64,000 bases of DNA from Komagataeibacter xylinus (GCF_009834365.1 NZ_CP041348.1:2331001-2395000), one strand, 5' to 3'; shown: positions 52,089 through 61,487, counted from the stretch's first letter. Notes: a model not told the origin generated them from the letters alone. A program made the numbers and translations.

Positions 52089-54725
52089 TCAGAGCGTGAA
52101 GTTGATGCGGCCGTAGTAATAGCCACCCGTCATGGGTACCTGGGCGGACTGGTAGTCATAGATCTGGCCACCGACATAGTTCAGGTTATCGGGCAGCTTG
52201 CGCGGGCGGATATTGAAAATATTGTTGGCGCCCACGGCAATGTGCCAGCGCGGGTTGATGCGGTAGCCGATCTCCAGATCGGTCAGCCAGCGCGGCGTAT
52301 TCTTGAACTGGCCAAAGCATGTCTGGGAAAACTGCTGCGAGGAGCCGTCCGCGCAACTGCCCGTTGCCCAGTCCATGTACTGCAGCATGGATGTGGTCTG
52401 GCCATAGCGTGTCTGGCGCACGTTTACATCCCATTTGCCAATGGTCCAGTAGGCATTGAGGATGATCTTGCTGCGCGGATAGGCGGTGGTGATGGATGAG
52501 ATGTTGGAGGCATTGAGGTATTGCGCCATCTCGCCGCTATTGGGGTCGTCATAGGTGCCGTTATGATGCAGGCGCGTCCGGTTGAGGTCGATGGCCATGC
52601 TCAGCGCAAGGTTGCCATAGCGGTGCATGTGCAGCAGGTAATCCGCCTTGATGTCCACACCCTGCGTGCGGGTGCTTGCCCCGTTTGTAAAGTAATAGGC
52701 CGACACATCCGATGGTGTGACGCTGGAGCTGAGCAGATAGCCCGAACTTTCCAGAGCATTCATGGCGGTGGTCCCGTTAACGACACCACCCTGCACGATA
52801 CGGTCACGGATATTGATCTGGTAGACATCAGCCTCGATATGGAACCCGTCGACCGGTTCAAGCACGATACCGGCGCTGACATTGGTTGAGCGTTCCGGCT
52901 TGAGCTTGCTTGCGCCGAGCGCCTGCGCGGCAGGTGAGTCCACGCCCAGCAGACCGCTTGCGCCCGTCGGGCCGACCGTCATGGACGTATAGTGCTGTTC
53001 CGCCAGGGTGGGGGCGCGGAAACCATTGCTGATCGTGCCACGGATGGCAACGCGGCGGGAGAAGTTGTAGCGGGTCGAGACCTTGCCGTTTTCGGTATTG
53101 CCAACATCGGTATAATGCTCGAACCGGCCGGCAAAATCGACATTCCATTTGGGCGTGAGGTGGAAGTCGCCATCAACGTAGCCCGCCCAGATGTCACGGT
53201 CCCAGTTGCCGGCGCTCTGGGGCTGCAGGCCATTGAACGCCGAGACGCCACCATCTTCATACGAGGCCGGGATGCCTGCCTTGACCGTATAGGTTTCAAG
53301 CCGGTGCTCCGCGCCAAAAGCAAGGTTCACGGGCACGACGTTGGCGATCTTGAACTGGCGCCGGAAATCCGCATTGTTTGTCCACTGGGCCATGCGGAAG
53401 GTCTCCGCCCGGACCTTGCTGGGCGACCAGCCACATCCGCCCGAAGAATAATACGGGCTGGAAGGCGAGGTGGAGCAGCCACTGCCTTCGGGGCTGAGCA
53501 TGCCGAGGTTGGCGGTATTCTTGTTGCCGATCTTGTCCTCATCGGCGCCGTAGGTGGTGCTCACATCCCAGTTGAAGCCAAAGAAATTGTCGCCCTTGAG
53601 CCCAAGGGTGGCCGCGTAGTCGTTTTCCTCATCCGTCAGGATGGGAGAGAACCCGTTGGGATACATGCCCGGTGCGGCAGAGGGGGTGCGATAGTTCTCG
53701 AAAGCCTCCGAGTGGCGGTGCGCGTATGTAATGAGGCCATAGAACTGTACATCCTTGGCAATCGTCTTGCCAAAATTGATGCTCAGGTTCTCACGCGTTT
53801 CTTCCGGCGTGCTCGTAAAATGGTTGGACTCAAGCGAAGGCGTGGCCGAACCGGTATAGTTGGCGCCTGTATAGGCCCCGGCAGGTGCTGCACCGCCCAT
53901 GAGGCGGTGGTCGTAGGTCTTGGGCAGCATGTGGTCGGTATGGTAGACCTGCCCGCTCAGGTGCAGGTAGCCATCCCCTCCGAGCGAAAGCCCGCCGTCG
54001 GCGCCCACCTGGTACTGCCAGCCATCGCCATTATAGGCATTCGCCCCGGTCTGGCTGGTGATGTCCAGGCCGTGATTGGTTTTCTTGGTGATGATATTGA
54101 CCACGCCTGCAATGGCATCCGAGCCGTAAAGCGCGGCGGCGCCATCTTCAAGCACCTCGATATGGTCGATGGCTGCTGCGGGGATCATGTTCAGGTCAAC
54201 CGGCGTCGCCCCGAAGTCTGGCCCGGCATCGGCCGAGATGTTGGCCGTCGTGTGACGGCGCTTGCCATCCACGAGCACCAGCACCTCGTTGGGGTTGAGG
54301 CCGCGCATGCGGATTGACGCCGTAAGGGCGCTGGCATTGGTGCCCATGGGGTTGACGTTAATGGAGGCATAGGTACGTGTCAGCGCGTCGCCAAGGTTCA
54401 TCTGCCCAGACCGGCGTAGCGTTGCGCCTGTAATGACCGAAACCGGGCTGTTGCTCTGCCGGGCGCGCACATTGCGCGAGTGGGTGCCCGTTACGATAAT
54501 GGCTTCACCCGTATCCTGCTGCCCCGCGCCCCCGTGGGAGAGCGTGGCCGACGCGGCATGGCGGGCTGGCGTTGCGCCATGACCCGCTGCGCGCGCGGGA
54601 TGGCTCACGCCTGTCGAGGCTGAGGCATTCGGGGCTGCTGCGAGATCCACGCTCTGGGCCGTGGCGCCCTTGATGGTTGCGGGTGTCAGGATACAGGCAG
54701 CAAAAAGACACTGTCGAAACGTCAT
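52089..54725 (-). CDS. TonB-dependent outer-membrane receptor
   Basis: An 878-aa receptor. A signal peptide (about 1-23) precedes a His/Ala-rich linker with a TonB box near EAIIVTGTHSRNV (about 73-85). The plug contains GLNPNEVLVLVDGKRRHTTAN and IEVLEDGAAALYGSDAIAGVVNIITKK, and the barrel ends INFTL. The plug subtype (VLVLVDGKRRH, LEDGAAALYGSDAIAGV) is common in receptors for organic substrates in sphingomonads and acetic acid bacteria. An Lrp-type regulator gene lies just upstream, and an MFS gene just downstream. Confidence 0.88.
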   Translation of the reverse strand: MTFRQCLFAACILTPATIKGATAQSVDLAAAPNASASTGVSHPARAAGHGATPARHAASATLSHGGAGQQDTGEAIIVTGTHSRNVRARQSNSPVSVITGATLRRSGQMNLGDALTRTYASINVNPMGTNASALTASIRMRGLNPNEVLVLVDGKRRHTTANISADAGPDFGATPVDLNMIPAAAIDHIEVLEDGAAALYGSDAIAGVVNIITKKTNHGLDITSQTGANAYNGDGWQYQVGADGGLSLGGDGYLHLSGQVYHTDHMLPKTYDHRLMGGAAPAGAYTGANYTGSATPSLESNHFTSTPEETRENLSINFGKTIAKDVQFYGLITYAHRHSEAFENYRTPSAAPGMYPNGFSPILTDEENDYAATLGLKGDNFFGFNWDVSTTYGADEDKIGNKNTANLGMLSPEGSGCSTSPSSPYYSSGGCGWSPSKVRAETFRMAQWTNNADFRRQFKIANVVPVNLAFGAEHRLETYTVKAGIPASYEDGGVSAFNGLQPQSAGNWDRDIWAGYVDGDFHLTPKWNVDFAGRFEHYTDVGNTENGKVSTRYNFSRRVAIRGTISNGFRAPTLAEQHYTSMTVGPTGASGLLGVDSPAAQALGASKLKPERSTNVSAGIVLEPVDGFHIEADVYQINIRDRIVQGGVVNGTTAMNALESSGYLLSSSVTPSDVSAYYFTNGASTRTQGVDIKADYLLHMHRYGNLALSMAIDLNRTRLHHNGTYDDPNSGEMAQYLNASNISSITTAYPRSKIILNAYWTIGKWDVNVRQTRYGQTTSMLQYMDWATGSCADGSSQQFSQTCFGQFKNTPRWLTDLEIGYRINPRWHIAVGANNIFNIRPRKLPDNLNYVGGQIYDYQSAQVPMTGGYYYGRINFTL

Positions 54726-54826
54726 TGCAGGTTACCTATTCTTCGGCAGGCCGCTGGGTGCGACTGTCTGTTGTGGCATGCATGAAGTGGATATGGTTGT
54801 GGTGAGTGCGTTGCGAGCGCATGTGT

Positions 54827-55303
54827 TCAGGAGTAGTCCAGCGGGAGTGTGGTCACGTTCTTCACATTCCCCAGTATGATGTGCGATGTAATGGATGCGA
54901 TGTCTGATGAAAAAAGCAGTCGATGTGCAATGAATTCCCGATAGGATTGCAGATCACGTGAATATACCAGCAAGATGAAATCAGATGATCCCGTTATGTA
55001 ATGACAGGATACGACTTCGTTCAGGCGGCTGATGTGATTGCAGAACCGTTTTTCAATATCGGGCGAGTGCGAATGAAGCTTGACGACGACAAAGGACGAA
55101 ACATTCAGGTTGACCTTTGCCGGGCTGAGAATGGCGACGATCCGGTCGATGTACCCTTCATCCTTGAGGCGTTGCAGCCGGCGTGAACACTGCGAGCTGG
55201 ACAGGTTAACAATGTCACTGAGCTCATTGAGGCTGATGTCACCCTTGTTCTGCAATGCAGAAAGGATGGCCCTGTCAAAGCTGTCCATTGTTGCCTCACG
55301 CAT
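54827..55303 (-). CDS. Lrp/AsnC-family transcriptional regulator
   Basis: A 158-aa regulator. The N-terminal helix-turn-helix reads LDDFDRAILSALQ-like sequence (MDSFDRAILSALQNKG) with ISLNELSDIVNLSSSQCSRRLQRLKDEGYI. The C-terminal RAM ligand domain contains NVSSFVVVKLHSHSP and CHYITGSSDFILLVYSRDL. Such proteins sense amino acids. Gene order suggests control of the TonB receptor-MFS pair downstream and possibly the aminotransferase, which would fit tryptophan as a signal (inference). Starts at 55303 and 55288 are both plausible. Confidence 0.87.
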   Translation of the reverse strand: MREATMDSFDRAILSALQNKGDISLNELSDIVNLSSSQCSRRLQRLKDEGYIDRIVAILSPAKVNLNVSSFVVVKLHSHSPDIEKRFCNHISRLNEVVSCHYITGSSDFILLVYSRDLQSYREFIAHRLLFSSDIASITSHIILGNVKNVTTLPLDYS

Positions 55304-55661
55304 TGCCGCTATCCCTCAGGGCAGTTTATTAGGTCATTCCGAAAACCGTTTCTTATATAAAACATAATATAATTCGGTTTCATAACGGAAAAAATATATT
55401 CGTCAAAATTTGCGAGAACCGTGCAGATCAGGCGGTTCTGGACTGGATATTGCAAATTTCTTGCATAAAAAACGGACGGGAAGCATGGTTTTTTGATTTT
55501 TTGTGTCAGCAGTATTGCTTCCGGGCATGGGAGTGGGGGCTTTGCAACCCGATAATTCATGCGTCTGGAGCGGTGTAATACCAAGGGCTACTGTCTCTGA
55601 CTCATCTGTGAAGTGACGCGAAGGGCCTGTTCTGATTCTGTCGTGAGAGGGAGGATCGGGA

Positions 55662-56171
55662 ATGGCTGGTGCGATTGCCTTACGGACGGATTATACGGCT
55701 TCTGCGTTACGGCGTCTGGCCTCTCGTACGCGGGATGCGAATGTTGCACGGCGCCTTTTGTCTCTGGCTGCGGTGCGCGACGGTGCCAGCCGGGGCGAAG
55801 CGGCGCGGATCGGCGGGATGGACCGGCAAACCCTGCGGGACTGGGTGCACCGGTTCAATGCTGCGGGGCCGGATGGCTTGCACGATCAGTGGCGCAACGG
55901 GTCGGTCTGCCGCCTGACAGCGGACCAACTGGCAGAATTATCGGCGCTGGTCACGACAGGGCCTGACCGTGCCCGGGACGGCGTGGTGCGCTGGCGTCGG
56001 GTCGATCTTCAGCGGGTCATCGAAGAGCGTTTTGGCGTCTCCTATCACGAACGCCATGTCTCCGCCCTGTTGAAGCGGCTTGGGTTCAGCCACGTCAGCG
56101 CGCGTCCGCGTCACCCCGGACAGGATCCGTCCGTCATGGACGCGTTTAAAAAAACTTCCCCACGATCCTGA
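55662..56171 (+). CDS. IS630 transposase, N-terminal frame
   Basis: A 169-aa frame with two helix-turn-helix parts: REAARIGGMDRQTLRDWVHRFN-like (about 45-66) and YHERHVSALLKRLGFSHVSARPRHPGQD. It ends in DAFKKTSPRS shortly after the A7 run (56148-56154). Relatives read DAFKKNFP in one frame, which needs one more A, so this copy is either a 1-base-deletion mutant or uses a -1 slip. Confidence 0.82.
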   Translation: MAGAIALRTDYTASALRRLASRTRDANVARRLLSLAAVRDGASRGEAARIGGMDRQTLRDWVHRFNAAGPDGLHDQWRNGSVCRLTADQLAELSALVTTGPDRARDGVVRWRRVDLQRVIEERFGVSYHERHVSALLKRLGFSHVSARPRHPGQDPSVMDAFKKTSPRS

Positions 56172-56728
56172 GCGCCCACACCGGGCATCTGCCCAGAGGC
56201 AGGCGGATTGAACTCTGGTGGCAGGACGAGGCCCGCATCGGGCAGAAAAACGGTCTTGTCCGGCAATGGGCGCGGCGTGGCACCCGACCACGCCAGCCTG
56301 CCGATCAACGCTATGAGAATGCCTGGCTGTTCGGCGCCATCTGCCCCGCACTCGGCAAGGCGGCAGGCCTGGTGTTGCCGTTTACCGGCACGGCCAGCAT
56401 GCAACTGCATATCGAGGAAATCTCACGCTGCGTCGCACGCGGAGCGCATGCCGTCGTCCTGCTCGATCGTGCCGGCTGGCATACGACACCCAAACTCAGA
56501 CTGCCGCGCAACGTCAGCCTGATCTTCCTGCCGTCCCGCGCGCCCGAACTGAACCCGGTCGAGAATATCTGGCAGTTCCTACGCGCCAACTGGCTGTCCA
56601 ACACCGTGTTCAGCGGCATCGAACACATCATCGAAGCCGCATGCACCGCATGGAACAACCTCACCGCCCTGCCACAGACCATCCGATCCATCGGCCTCAG
56701 AAAATGGGCTCATATAGGTCAAAGGTGA
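56153..56728 (+). CDS. IS630 transposase, C-terminal (catalytic) frame
   Basis: About 190 codons in the -1 frame, beginning NFPTIL right at the A7 run. The DDE triad is complete: D in WWQDEARIGQ, D in VVLLDRAGWH and E in PELNPVENIWQFL. Downstream the frame ends normally at 56728, 10 bp before the right terminal repeat. It has no independent start, so its expression needs slippage from the N-terminal frame. Confidence 0.75.
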   Translation, partial: NFPTILSAHTGHLPRGRRIELWWQDEARIGQKNGLVRQWARRGTRPRQPADQRYENAWLFGAICPALGKAAGLVLPFTGTASMQLHIEEISRCVARGAHAVVLLDRAGWHTTPKLRLPRNVSLIFLPSRAPELNPVENIWQFLRANWLSNTVFSGIEHIIEAACTAWNNLTALPQTIRSIGLRKWAHIGQR

Positions 56729-56903
56729 TAGCCCGTAGTATAAGTGTGGATGGAGGCATGCGGCATATGTAAAATGGCGTGAATCATGGCGCCTTATGAA
56801 TGATTCATGCAAAAAAACAGCATTTCTTCTGAATAATGCAATAAAGTTGCACGGCATCCGGATGATACTACCGCCTTGTATTTTTTCAGTTGAAAGTGCG
56901 GCC

Positions 56904-58139
56904 ATGTCCTTTTTGGATGATTTACCTCTTTTGCCGCCGGACCCGCTTCTGGCGGTTGCCCGGCAGGCAGGGCAGGATAATCGGGCAGGAAAAATAGACC
57001 TTACGATTGGGGTGTACAAAGACCGGAGCGGGCAGACGCCAATCTTCAGAAGTGTCAAGGCAGCGGAAAGCTATCTTGTACAGAACGAACGCACCAAATC
57101 CTACATCTCGACCGACGGGGTCGCCACCTTCTGCAGCGCGATTACGGCTTTTGTACTGCCCACGCATCAGGTGGCGTGCAACAGGCTGGCAACCGTGCAG
57201 ACCATCGGGGGCACGGGAGCGCTTTCACTCGCGGGCCGTTTCCTGGCCGAGAACTGCCCCGGTCAGGCCGTATGGATCGGCACGCCGACCTGGAGCAATC
57301 ATGTCGCCGTCATGCAGCAATGTGGCCTGCCCATCCAGACCTATCCCCGCAGCCTGCCGGGGGGTGGACGCAATTTTACGGCCATGATGGATGTCCTGGC
57401 CAATAAGGCGCGACGGGGCGATATTATCCTGCTGCAGCCCGTGTGCCACAACCCCACGGGTGATGACTGGAACGATGCCGAGTGGGCCGAGATTGTGGAG
57501 CAGGTTGTCAGGGCCGGTCTCGTCCCGCTGGTGGACATGGCCTATCATGGCCTGGGGCAGACCCTGGATGCCGACCTGCTGCGCCTGCATGCATTGATGG
57601 AAAAGGTCGAGATCGCGCTGCTGTGCTATTCATGCAGCAAGAATTTCGGTCTGTACCGCGAGCGTGTTGGCGCGCTTTTGGTGGGGGGGCAGAGCCGCGC
57701 CCGGCCCGCGGCACTCCAGAGCCAGCTCGCCGCCATTGCCCGCGCCAGCTATTCCATGCCGCCTGCCCACGGCGCGGGCGTGGTGGGGCATATCCTGACC
57801 ACGCCCGCCCTGCGTGCGCAATGGGAAGATGAGGTCAGGGACATGCAGGCCCACCTCCATGCCGTGCGCCAGACACTCGCTACCCATGAGCGGATTGGGC
57901 CGTGCAATGCGCGCGCCATTGCCAGGGGGCAGGGCATGTTCTGCATGTTGCCACTGCCACCAGCGATTATTATGCTGTTACGAAACGAACATGGTCTTTA
58001 CATGGCCGATAATGGACGGATCAATCTGGCGGCATTGAATGAAAATAACCTGCAGCGGTTCGTCTCTCTCATCAACCAGGCATGGGAAAGCGCACAGGCC
58101 CGGACGGCGGTGGCGGCCGGTCTGCCGGCCTCATCATGA
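56904..58139 (+). CDS. aromatic/aspartate-type aminotransferase (class I PLP enzyme)
   Basis: A 411-aa aminotransferase of subgroup I-alpha. The N-terminal DDLPLLPPDPLLAV and IDLTIGVYKD are typical of AspC/TyrB proteins. GTGALSLAG binds the cofactor phosphate, HNPTG (about 188-192) and VDMAYHGLG follow, and the PLP lysine is in CYSCSKNFGLYRERVG (Lys near 247). It would transaminate aspartate or aromatic amino acids such as tryptophan to indolepyruvate. An upstream ATG at 56796 is in frame, but family length favours 56904. TIGR04076 and aldo/keto reductase genes follow closely. Confidence 0.85.
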   Translation: MSFLDDLPLLPPDPLLAVARQAGQDNRAGKIDLTIGVYKDRSGQTPIFRSVKAAESYLVQNERTKSYISTDGVATFCSAITAFVLPTHQVACNRLATVQTIGGTGALSLAGRFLAENCPGQAVWIGTPTWSNHVAVMQQCGLPIQTYPRSLPGGGRNFTAMMDVLANKARRGDIILLQPVCHNPTGDDWNDAEWAEIVEQVVRAGLVPLVDMAYHGLGQTLDADLLRLHALMEKVEIALLCYSCSKNFGLYRERVGALLVGGQSRARPAALQSQLAAIARASYSMPPAHGAGVVGHILTTPALRAQWEDEVRDMQAHLHAVRQTLATHERIGPCNARAIARGQGMFCMLPLPPAIIMLLRNEHGLYMADNGRINLAALNENNLQRFVSLINQAWESAQARTAVAAGLPASS

Positions 58140-58191
58140 GATGGCGCTTTTCATGAATGATCCCTGTTCTGCCCAAGCTGCGAGATGACAT

Positions 58192-58545
58192 ATGTCCGAT
58201 AGCAACACGACTGACGCGGAAGACGGCACGTTCTTCCTCTATGACCTCAAGGTCGAGGTCATTGCCCCGGAGGGCAGCAAGATCTGGTGCAATGCCAAAG
58301 TGGGAGACTACTTTGAAGTGAAAGGAGAACTCCTGCATTTCAGGGAGGACATGCCTTTCAGCCTGTACAATCTGGCCGCCCTGCTGCCACTCCTGCCAGC
58401 AAAGCAGCGGCATCTGGATAAAAATGACTGGATGTCCACTGACACGGATATCGCCTGCACCGACCCCAACTGCCCGACGCGCTTTCGGATCACCCGCACG
58501 GGGCTGCGACGGTTCCGCCATGATGAAACGACAGCCGTTTCCTGA
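58192..58545 (+). CDS. TIGR04076-like small protein
   Basis: A 117-aa protein starting MSDSNTTDAEDGTFFLYDLKVEVIAPEG. It matches my recollection of TIGR04076: one Cys in the strand region (KIWCNAKVGDYFEVKGE), SLYNLAALLPLLPAKQR, and a C-terminal CTDPNCPTRFRITRTG. The two C-terminal cysteines could bind metal. It is encoded between an aminotransferase and an aldo/keto reductase, with 52- and 26-bp gaps, so it is probably in an operon with them. Function unknown. Confidence 0.7.
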   Translation: MSDSNTTDAEDGTFFLYDLKVEVIAPEGSKIWCNAKVGDYFEVKGELLHFREDMPFSLYNLAALLPLLPAKQRHLDKNDWMSTDTDIACTDPNCPTRFRITRTGLRRFRHDETTAVS

Positions 58546-58571
58546 TTTTCTCTTTTTATGGATCAAGCATA

Positions 58572-59606
58572 ATGCCAATTGACCGTTTTTATATTGATGG
58601 CTCCTACAGTATCTCCCGTATCATGAAGGGCGGATGGCACCTTGCAGGTGGCCATGGCCAGGTGGATGCGCAGCAGGCCATTGCCGACATGAAGGAATTT
58701 GTCGAGGCCGGCATTACGACATTTGATTGCGCCGATCATTATACCGGGGTTGAGGAAATGATTGGCCAGTTCCGGCAGGCCTACCCCGATCTTGCCAAAA
58801 AGACGCAGGTGCAGACAAAATTCGTGCCGGACCTTGATATACTGCCCACCATCAACCGCCAGTATATTACCAGCATCATTGATCGCTCGCTGGCGCGCAT
58901 CAAGGTTGATTGCCTTGATCTGGTGCAGTTCTTCTGGTGGGACTGGAGCATTCCCGGTGCGGTCGAGACCGCTCAGGTGCTGCATGACCTGATGAAGGCA
59001 GGAAAGATTGCCCGCCTTGGCATAACAAATTTTTCCGTCGCCCAACTGAGCCAGCTCGTCGATGCCGGCGTTCCGTTCGTGACGAACCAGGTGCAATACT
59101 CCCTGCTCGATCGGCGCCCGGAGCGCAAGATGGTCGAGTATTGCACCGAGAAGAACATATATATCCTGACCTATGGCCAGCTTGCGGGCGGGTTCATTTC
59201 AGAAGAATGGCTGGGCAAGCCCGAACCCGTGGGGGAAATGGCCAATCGCTCCCAGACAAAATACAAGCTTATTATCGATGATTTTGGTGGGTGGGAAAAA
59301 TTCCAGTCCCTTCTGCGCCTGTTGCACGATATCGGTCAGCAATACGGTGTGGGGATTGGTGAAGTTGCCGTGCGCTGGGTGCTTGAACAGCCGCGTGTGG
59401 CAGGTTCCATCGTGGGGGCGACCTCCACGCGTTACCTGAAGCGTAACCAGAGTATTTTCTCCTTTTCCCTCTCGCCGGATGATAACAGCCGTATCCGCCA
59501 GATCATTGGCGAGACCTCTTCCGTGCCGGGCGATTGTTATGAACTGGAAAATGATCGCACCGGCCGCCACGGGCGCATCATGCGCTATAACCAGAACAAG
59601 GTCTGA
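58572..59606 (+). CDS. aldo/keto-reductase-fold oxidoreductase with altered active site
   Basis: A 344-aa TIM-barrel protein. Family features are GITTFDCADHYTG with Asp52 and Tyr57, QTKFVP with Lys83, GLTNFS-like ARLGITNFSV, and the C-terminal NADPH-binding VAGSIVGATSTRYLKRN. The fourth tetrad position, normally His in ...VQFHWWD, is Phe121 here (VQFFWWDWS). That change is expected to weaken normal carbonyl reduction, so a different reaction, such as isomerisation or C=C reduction, should be considered. It is the last gene of the aminotransferase cluster. Confidence 0.82.
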   Translation: MPIDRFYIDGSYSISRIMKGGWHLAGGHGQVDAQQAIADMKEFVEAGITTFDCADHYTGVEEMIGQFRQAYPDLAKKTQVQTKFVPDLDILPTINRQYITSIIDRSLARIKVDCLDLVQFFWWDWSIPGAVETAQVLHDLMKAGKIARLGITNFSVAQLSQLVDAGVPFVTNQVQYSLLDRRPERKMVEYCTEKNIYILTYGQLAGGFISEEWLGKPEPVGEMANRSQTKYKLIIDDFGGWEKFQSLLRLLHDIGQQYGVGIGEVAVRWVLEQPRVAGSIVGATSTRYLKRNQSIFSFSLSPDDNSRIRQIIGETSSVPGDCYELENDRTGRHGRIMRYNQNKV

Positions 59607-60293
59607 TTCTCCATCATAGTCAGCCATGGCGCGAAGGATACCGGGGTCTGTTCCGTGTGAACTGCCCCGGGTCTGGTCTGGCTGTGATATGCCAATACGG
59701 GTCGGGGGCCGAACAGTGCTTGGGCCCGTAATGGTGCACCTGCCAGCAGATGAGACCGTTTCCTGCCGCTGGCAATCGCCATTCACGAAGGCAGGCGGTA
59801 TATTGCCAGTCCCTGGGGCGTAATTCCGTAGTGGCAACCGGTGCGACCGGTCTGCTTATGAGCCCTGCCTGCACCCATAGTGGGGGCAGGGGGCTGATTG
59901 TCGCTCAAGGTGATCCGGGCAGAGGGAATGAGAGCCGTTGCGGTTCTGCATGTCGCCAGACGGTATTAAAAACCGGTCTGGACGTATCTGCATGTTCCCG
60001 CTCAGGGCATCATCCATTATCGGTTCAGATTTAGAGAAATCCGTAACCAACTGATTTAACACTAATTTTTAAGAAAAGATGGCTCCCGAAGTATGAGCCT
60101 AACCTAAGTGTCTATGGGCGTCTGAAAGCGTCAATAACCTACTGTTTCATAGACATATAATTTTCACCCTGTTTCCTGATGCGTCTGAACGTGTCCCACG
60201 ATGGCCGTTTTTATCATGGGTCTGATCATGGGTTTGGTATCATGGGTCTGTTGATCCGATTCGATTTCCAAACCCCAGACCACAGGTTTCGCC
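59607..60293. other. intergenic region upstream of the integrase
   Basis: No protein gene seen. It contains a weak hairpin (CCGGGG...CCCCGG, about 59641-59670), a tRNA-like stretch at 60080-60110 on the minus strand that may be the attachment site, and a cluster of ATCATGGGT direct repeats at about 60216-60253. Confidence 0.45.
60080..60110 (-). other. degenerate tRNA 3'-end-like sequence, candidate attachment site
   Basis: Read on the minus strand it ends in CTTCGGGAGCCA, as a tRNA acceptor stem with discriminator and CCA would, preceded by TTAGGTTAGGCTC, which resembles a decayed T-arm. It lies about 200 bp upstream of a tyrosine integrase, where P4-type elements keep a duplicated tRNA tail. 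No complete tRNA can be folded here. Confidence 0.3.
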
Positions 60294-61487
60294 GTGCCCC
60301 GTATCAGCCATAACCGCCTGACAGTCCGTGCCGTCTCGTCTCTCAAGGATGGTGTCTTTGCGGACGGAGGGAATCTGTGGCTGACCGTCAAGGGCAACAC
60401 ACGGGCGTGGTCGGTCCGCTACACCAGTCCGGTAACCGGCAAGGTGCGGGAAATGGGGATTGGCTCAACCCGCACGATCAGCCTTGCGGATGCCCGTGAG
60501 CGTGCCGCCGCTGCGCGCAAACAGGTCGCGAATGGGATTGATCCCCTCGAAGTCCGCCGTCAGGAGCAGGCCGAGCGGAAAAAGGAAAGTGGCCTGACAT
60601 TCGCCCAGGTGGCTGAGAGGTTCATGGTCGAGAAAGCTCCCAACTGGCGCAGCGCCCGAGCGGCCCCCCTCCGGCAAGGCATACTTCGCATCCATATATG
60701 TCCGGTCATTGGCGACAAGATCGTGAACGATGTGGAGACGGATGATGTCCTGTCGGTCCTGCGGCCGATCTGGACCACCAAGCCGGAAACTGCCAGTCGG
60801 GCCCGGTGGCTGATCGAGAACATTCTGAACTATGCAAAAGTGCATGGTTGGCGGGATGGCGAGAATCCGGCTAGCTGGCGCGGCCATCTAGCGAATGTTC
60901 TGCCCAAACCCTCCGCCATGGCGAAGGTCGAGCATCACGCCGCCATCGATCGGAAGGATATAGCGAGGGTGATGGCCAAGCTGGCAGAGTCTCAGGGCAT
61001 CGCTGCCAAGGCCGTCCGCTTCCTATGCCTGACAGCGGCACGCTCCGGCGAGGTGAGGGGGGCTGTCTGGTCGGAGATTGATCTGAAGGCCAAGATCTGG
61101 ACCATTCCGGCCGAACGGATGAAGGCCGGGAGGGAGCATCGCGTGCCCTTGAGCGACGGTGCCACGTCTGTCCTGAAAGCCGTTCTGGCGCTTCGAGATC
61201 CAGCGCATGGGGATCTTGTGTTTCCAGGCCAGAAAGCAGGCAATCCGCTGTCAGACGTGGCGCTGTCCAAGGCTTTGCATCTGGCGGCCGGCACAAAGGA
61301 TGTGACCGTGCATGGCCTGCGATCGACCTTCCGTGACTGGGCTGCTGAGGAAACCGACTATCCCCGAGAGGTGGCTGAGATGGCTTTGGCGCACGCTATC
61401 GGGGATAAGGTTGAAGCCGCTTATCGGCGGGGTGATCTATTTGATAAGCGGCGAACAGTAATGAAGGCGTGGGATAATTTTGTATAA
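60294..61487 (+). CDS. P4-type tyrosine integrase
   Basis: A 397-aa site-specific recombinase. The N-terminal DUF4102 domain (FADGGNLWLTVKG....W..RYTSPVTGK..EMGIGS) is followed by a SAM-like core-binding domain and the catalytic domain. Catalytic residues are Arg in ARSGEVRGAVW (near 248), His-x2-Arg in HGLRSTFRDWA (near 341-344), His in MALAHAIG (near 363) and the nucleophile Tyr in VEAAYRRGDL (near 376). The start is GTG 60294. It marks the left part of an integrated element that also carries the following minus-strand genes. Confidence 0.92.
   Translation: MPRISHNRLTVRAVSSLKDGVFADGGNLWLTVKGNTRAWSVRYTSPVTGKVREMGIGSTRTISLADARERAAAARKQVANGIDPLEVRRQEQAERKKESGLTFAQVAERFMVEKAPNWRSARAAPLRQGILRIHICPVIGDKIVNDVETDDVLSVLRPIWTTKPETASRARWLIENILNYAKVHGWRDGENPASWRGHLANVLPKPSAMAKVEHHAAIDRKDIARVMAKLAESQGIAAKAVRFLCLTAARSGEVRGAVWSEIDLKAKIWTIPAERMKAGREHRVPLSDGATSVLKAVLALRDPAHGDLVFPGQKAGNPLSDVALSKALHLAAGTKDVTVHGLRSTFRDWAAEETDYPREVAEMALAHAIGDKVEAAYRRGDLFDKRRTVMKAWDNFV

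Larger units (their letters stand above)
55581..56738. mobile_element. IS630-family insertion sequence, about 1158 bp
   Basis: The element is flanked by TA (55579-55580 and 56739-56740). The ends are imperfect inverted repeats sharing GGGCTA and TGAC within the first 21 bp. It carries one transposase gene split by a 1-base difference in an A7 run. The element is different in sequence from the IS630 copy at 15024. It separates the Lrp gene from the aminotransferase gene. Confidence 0.8.
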
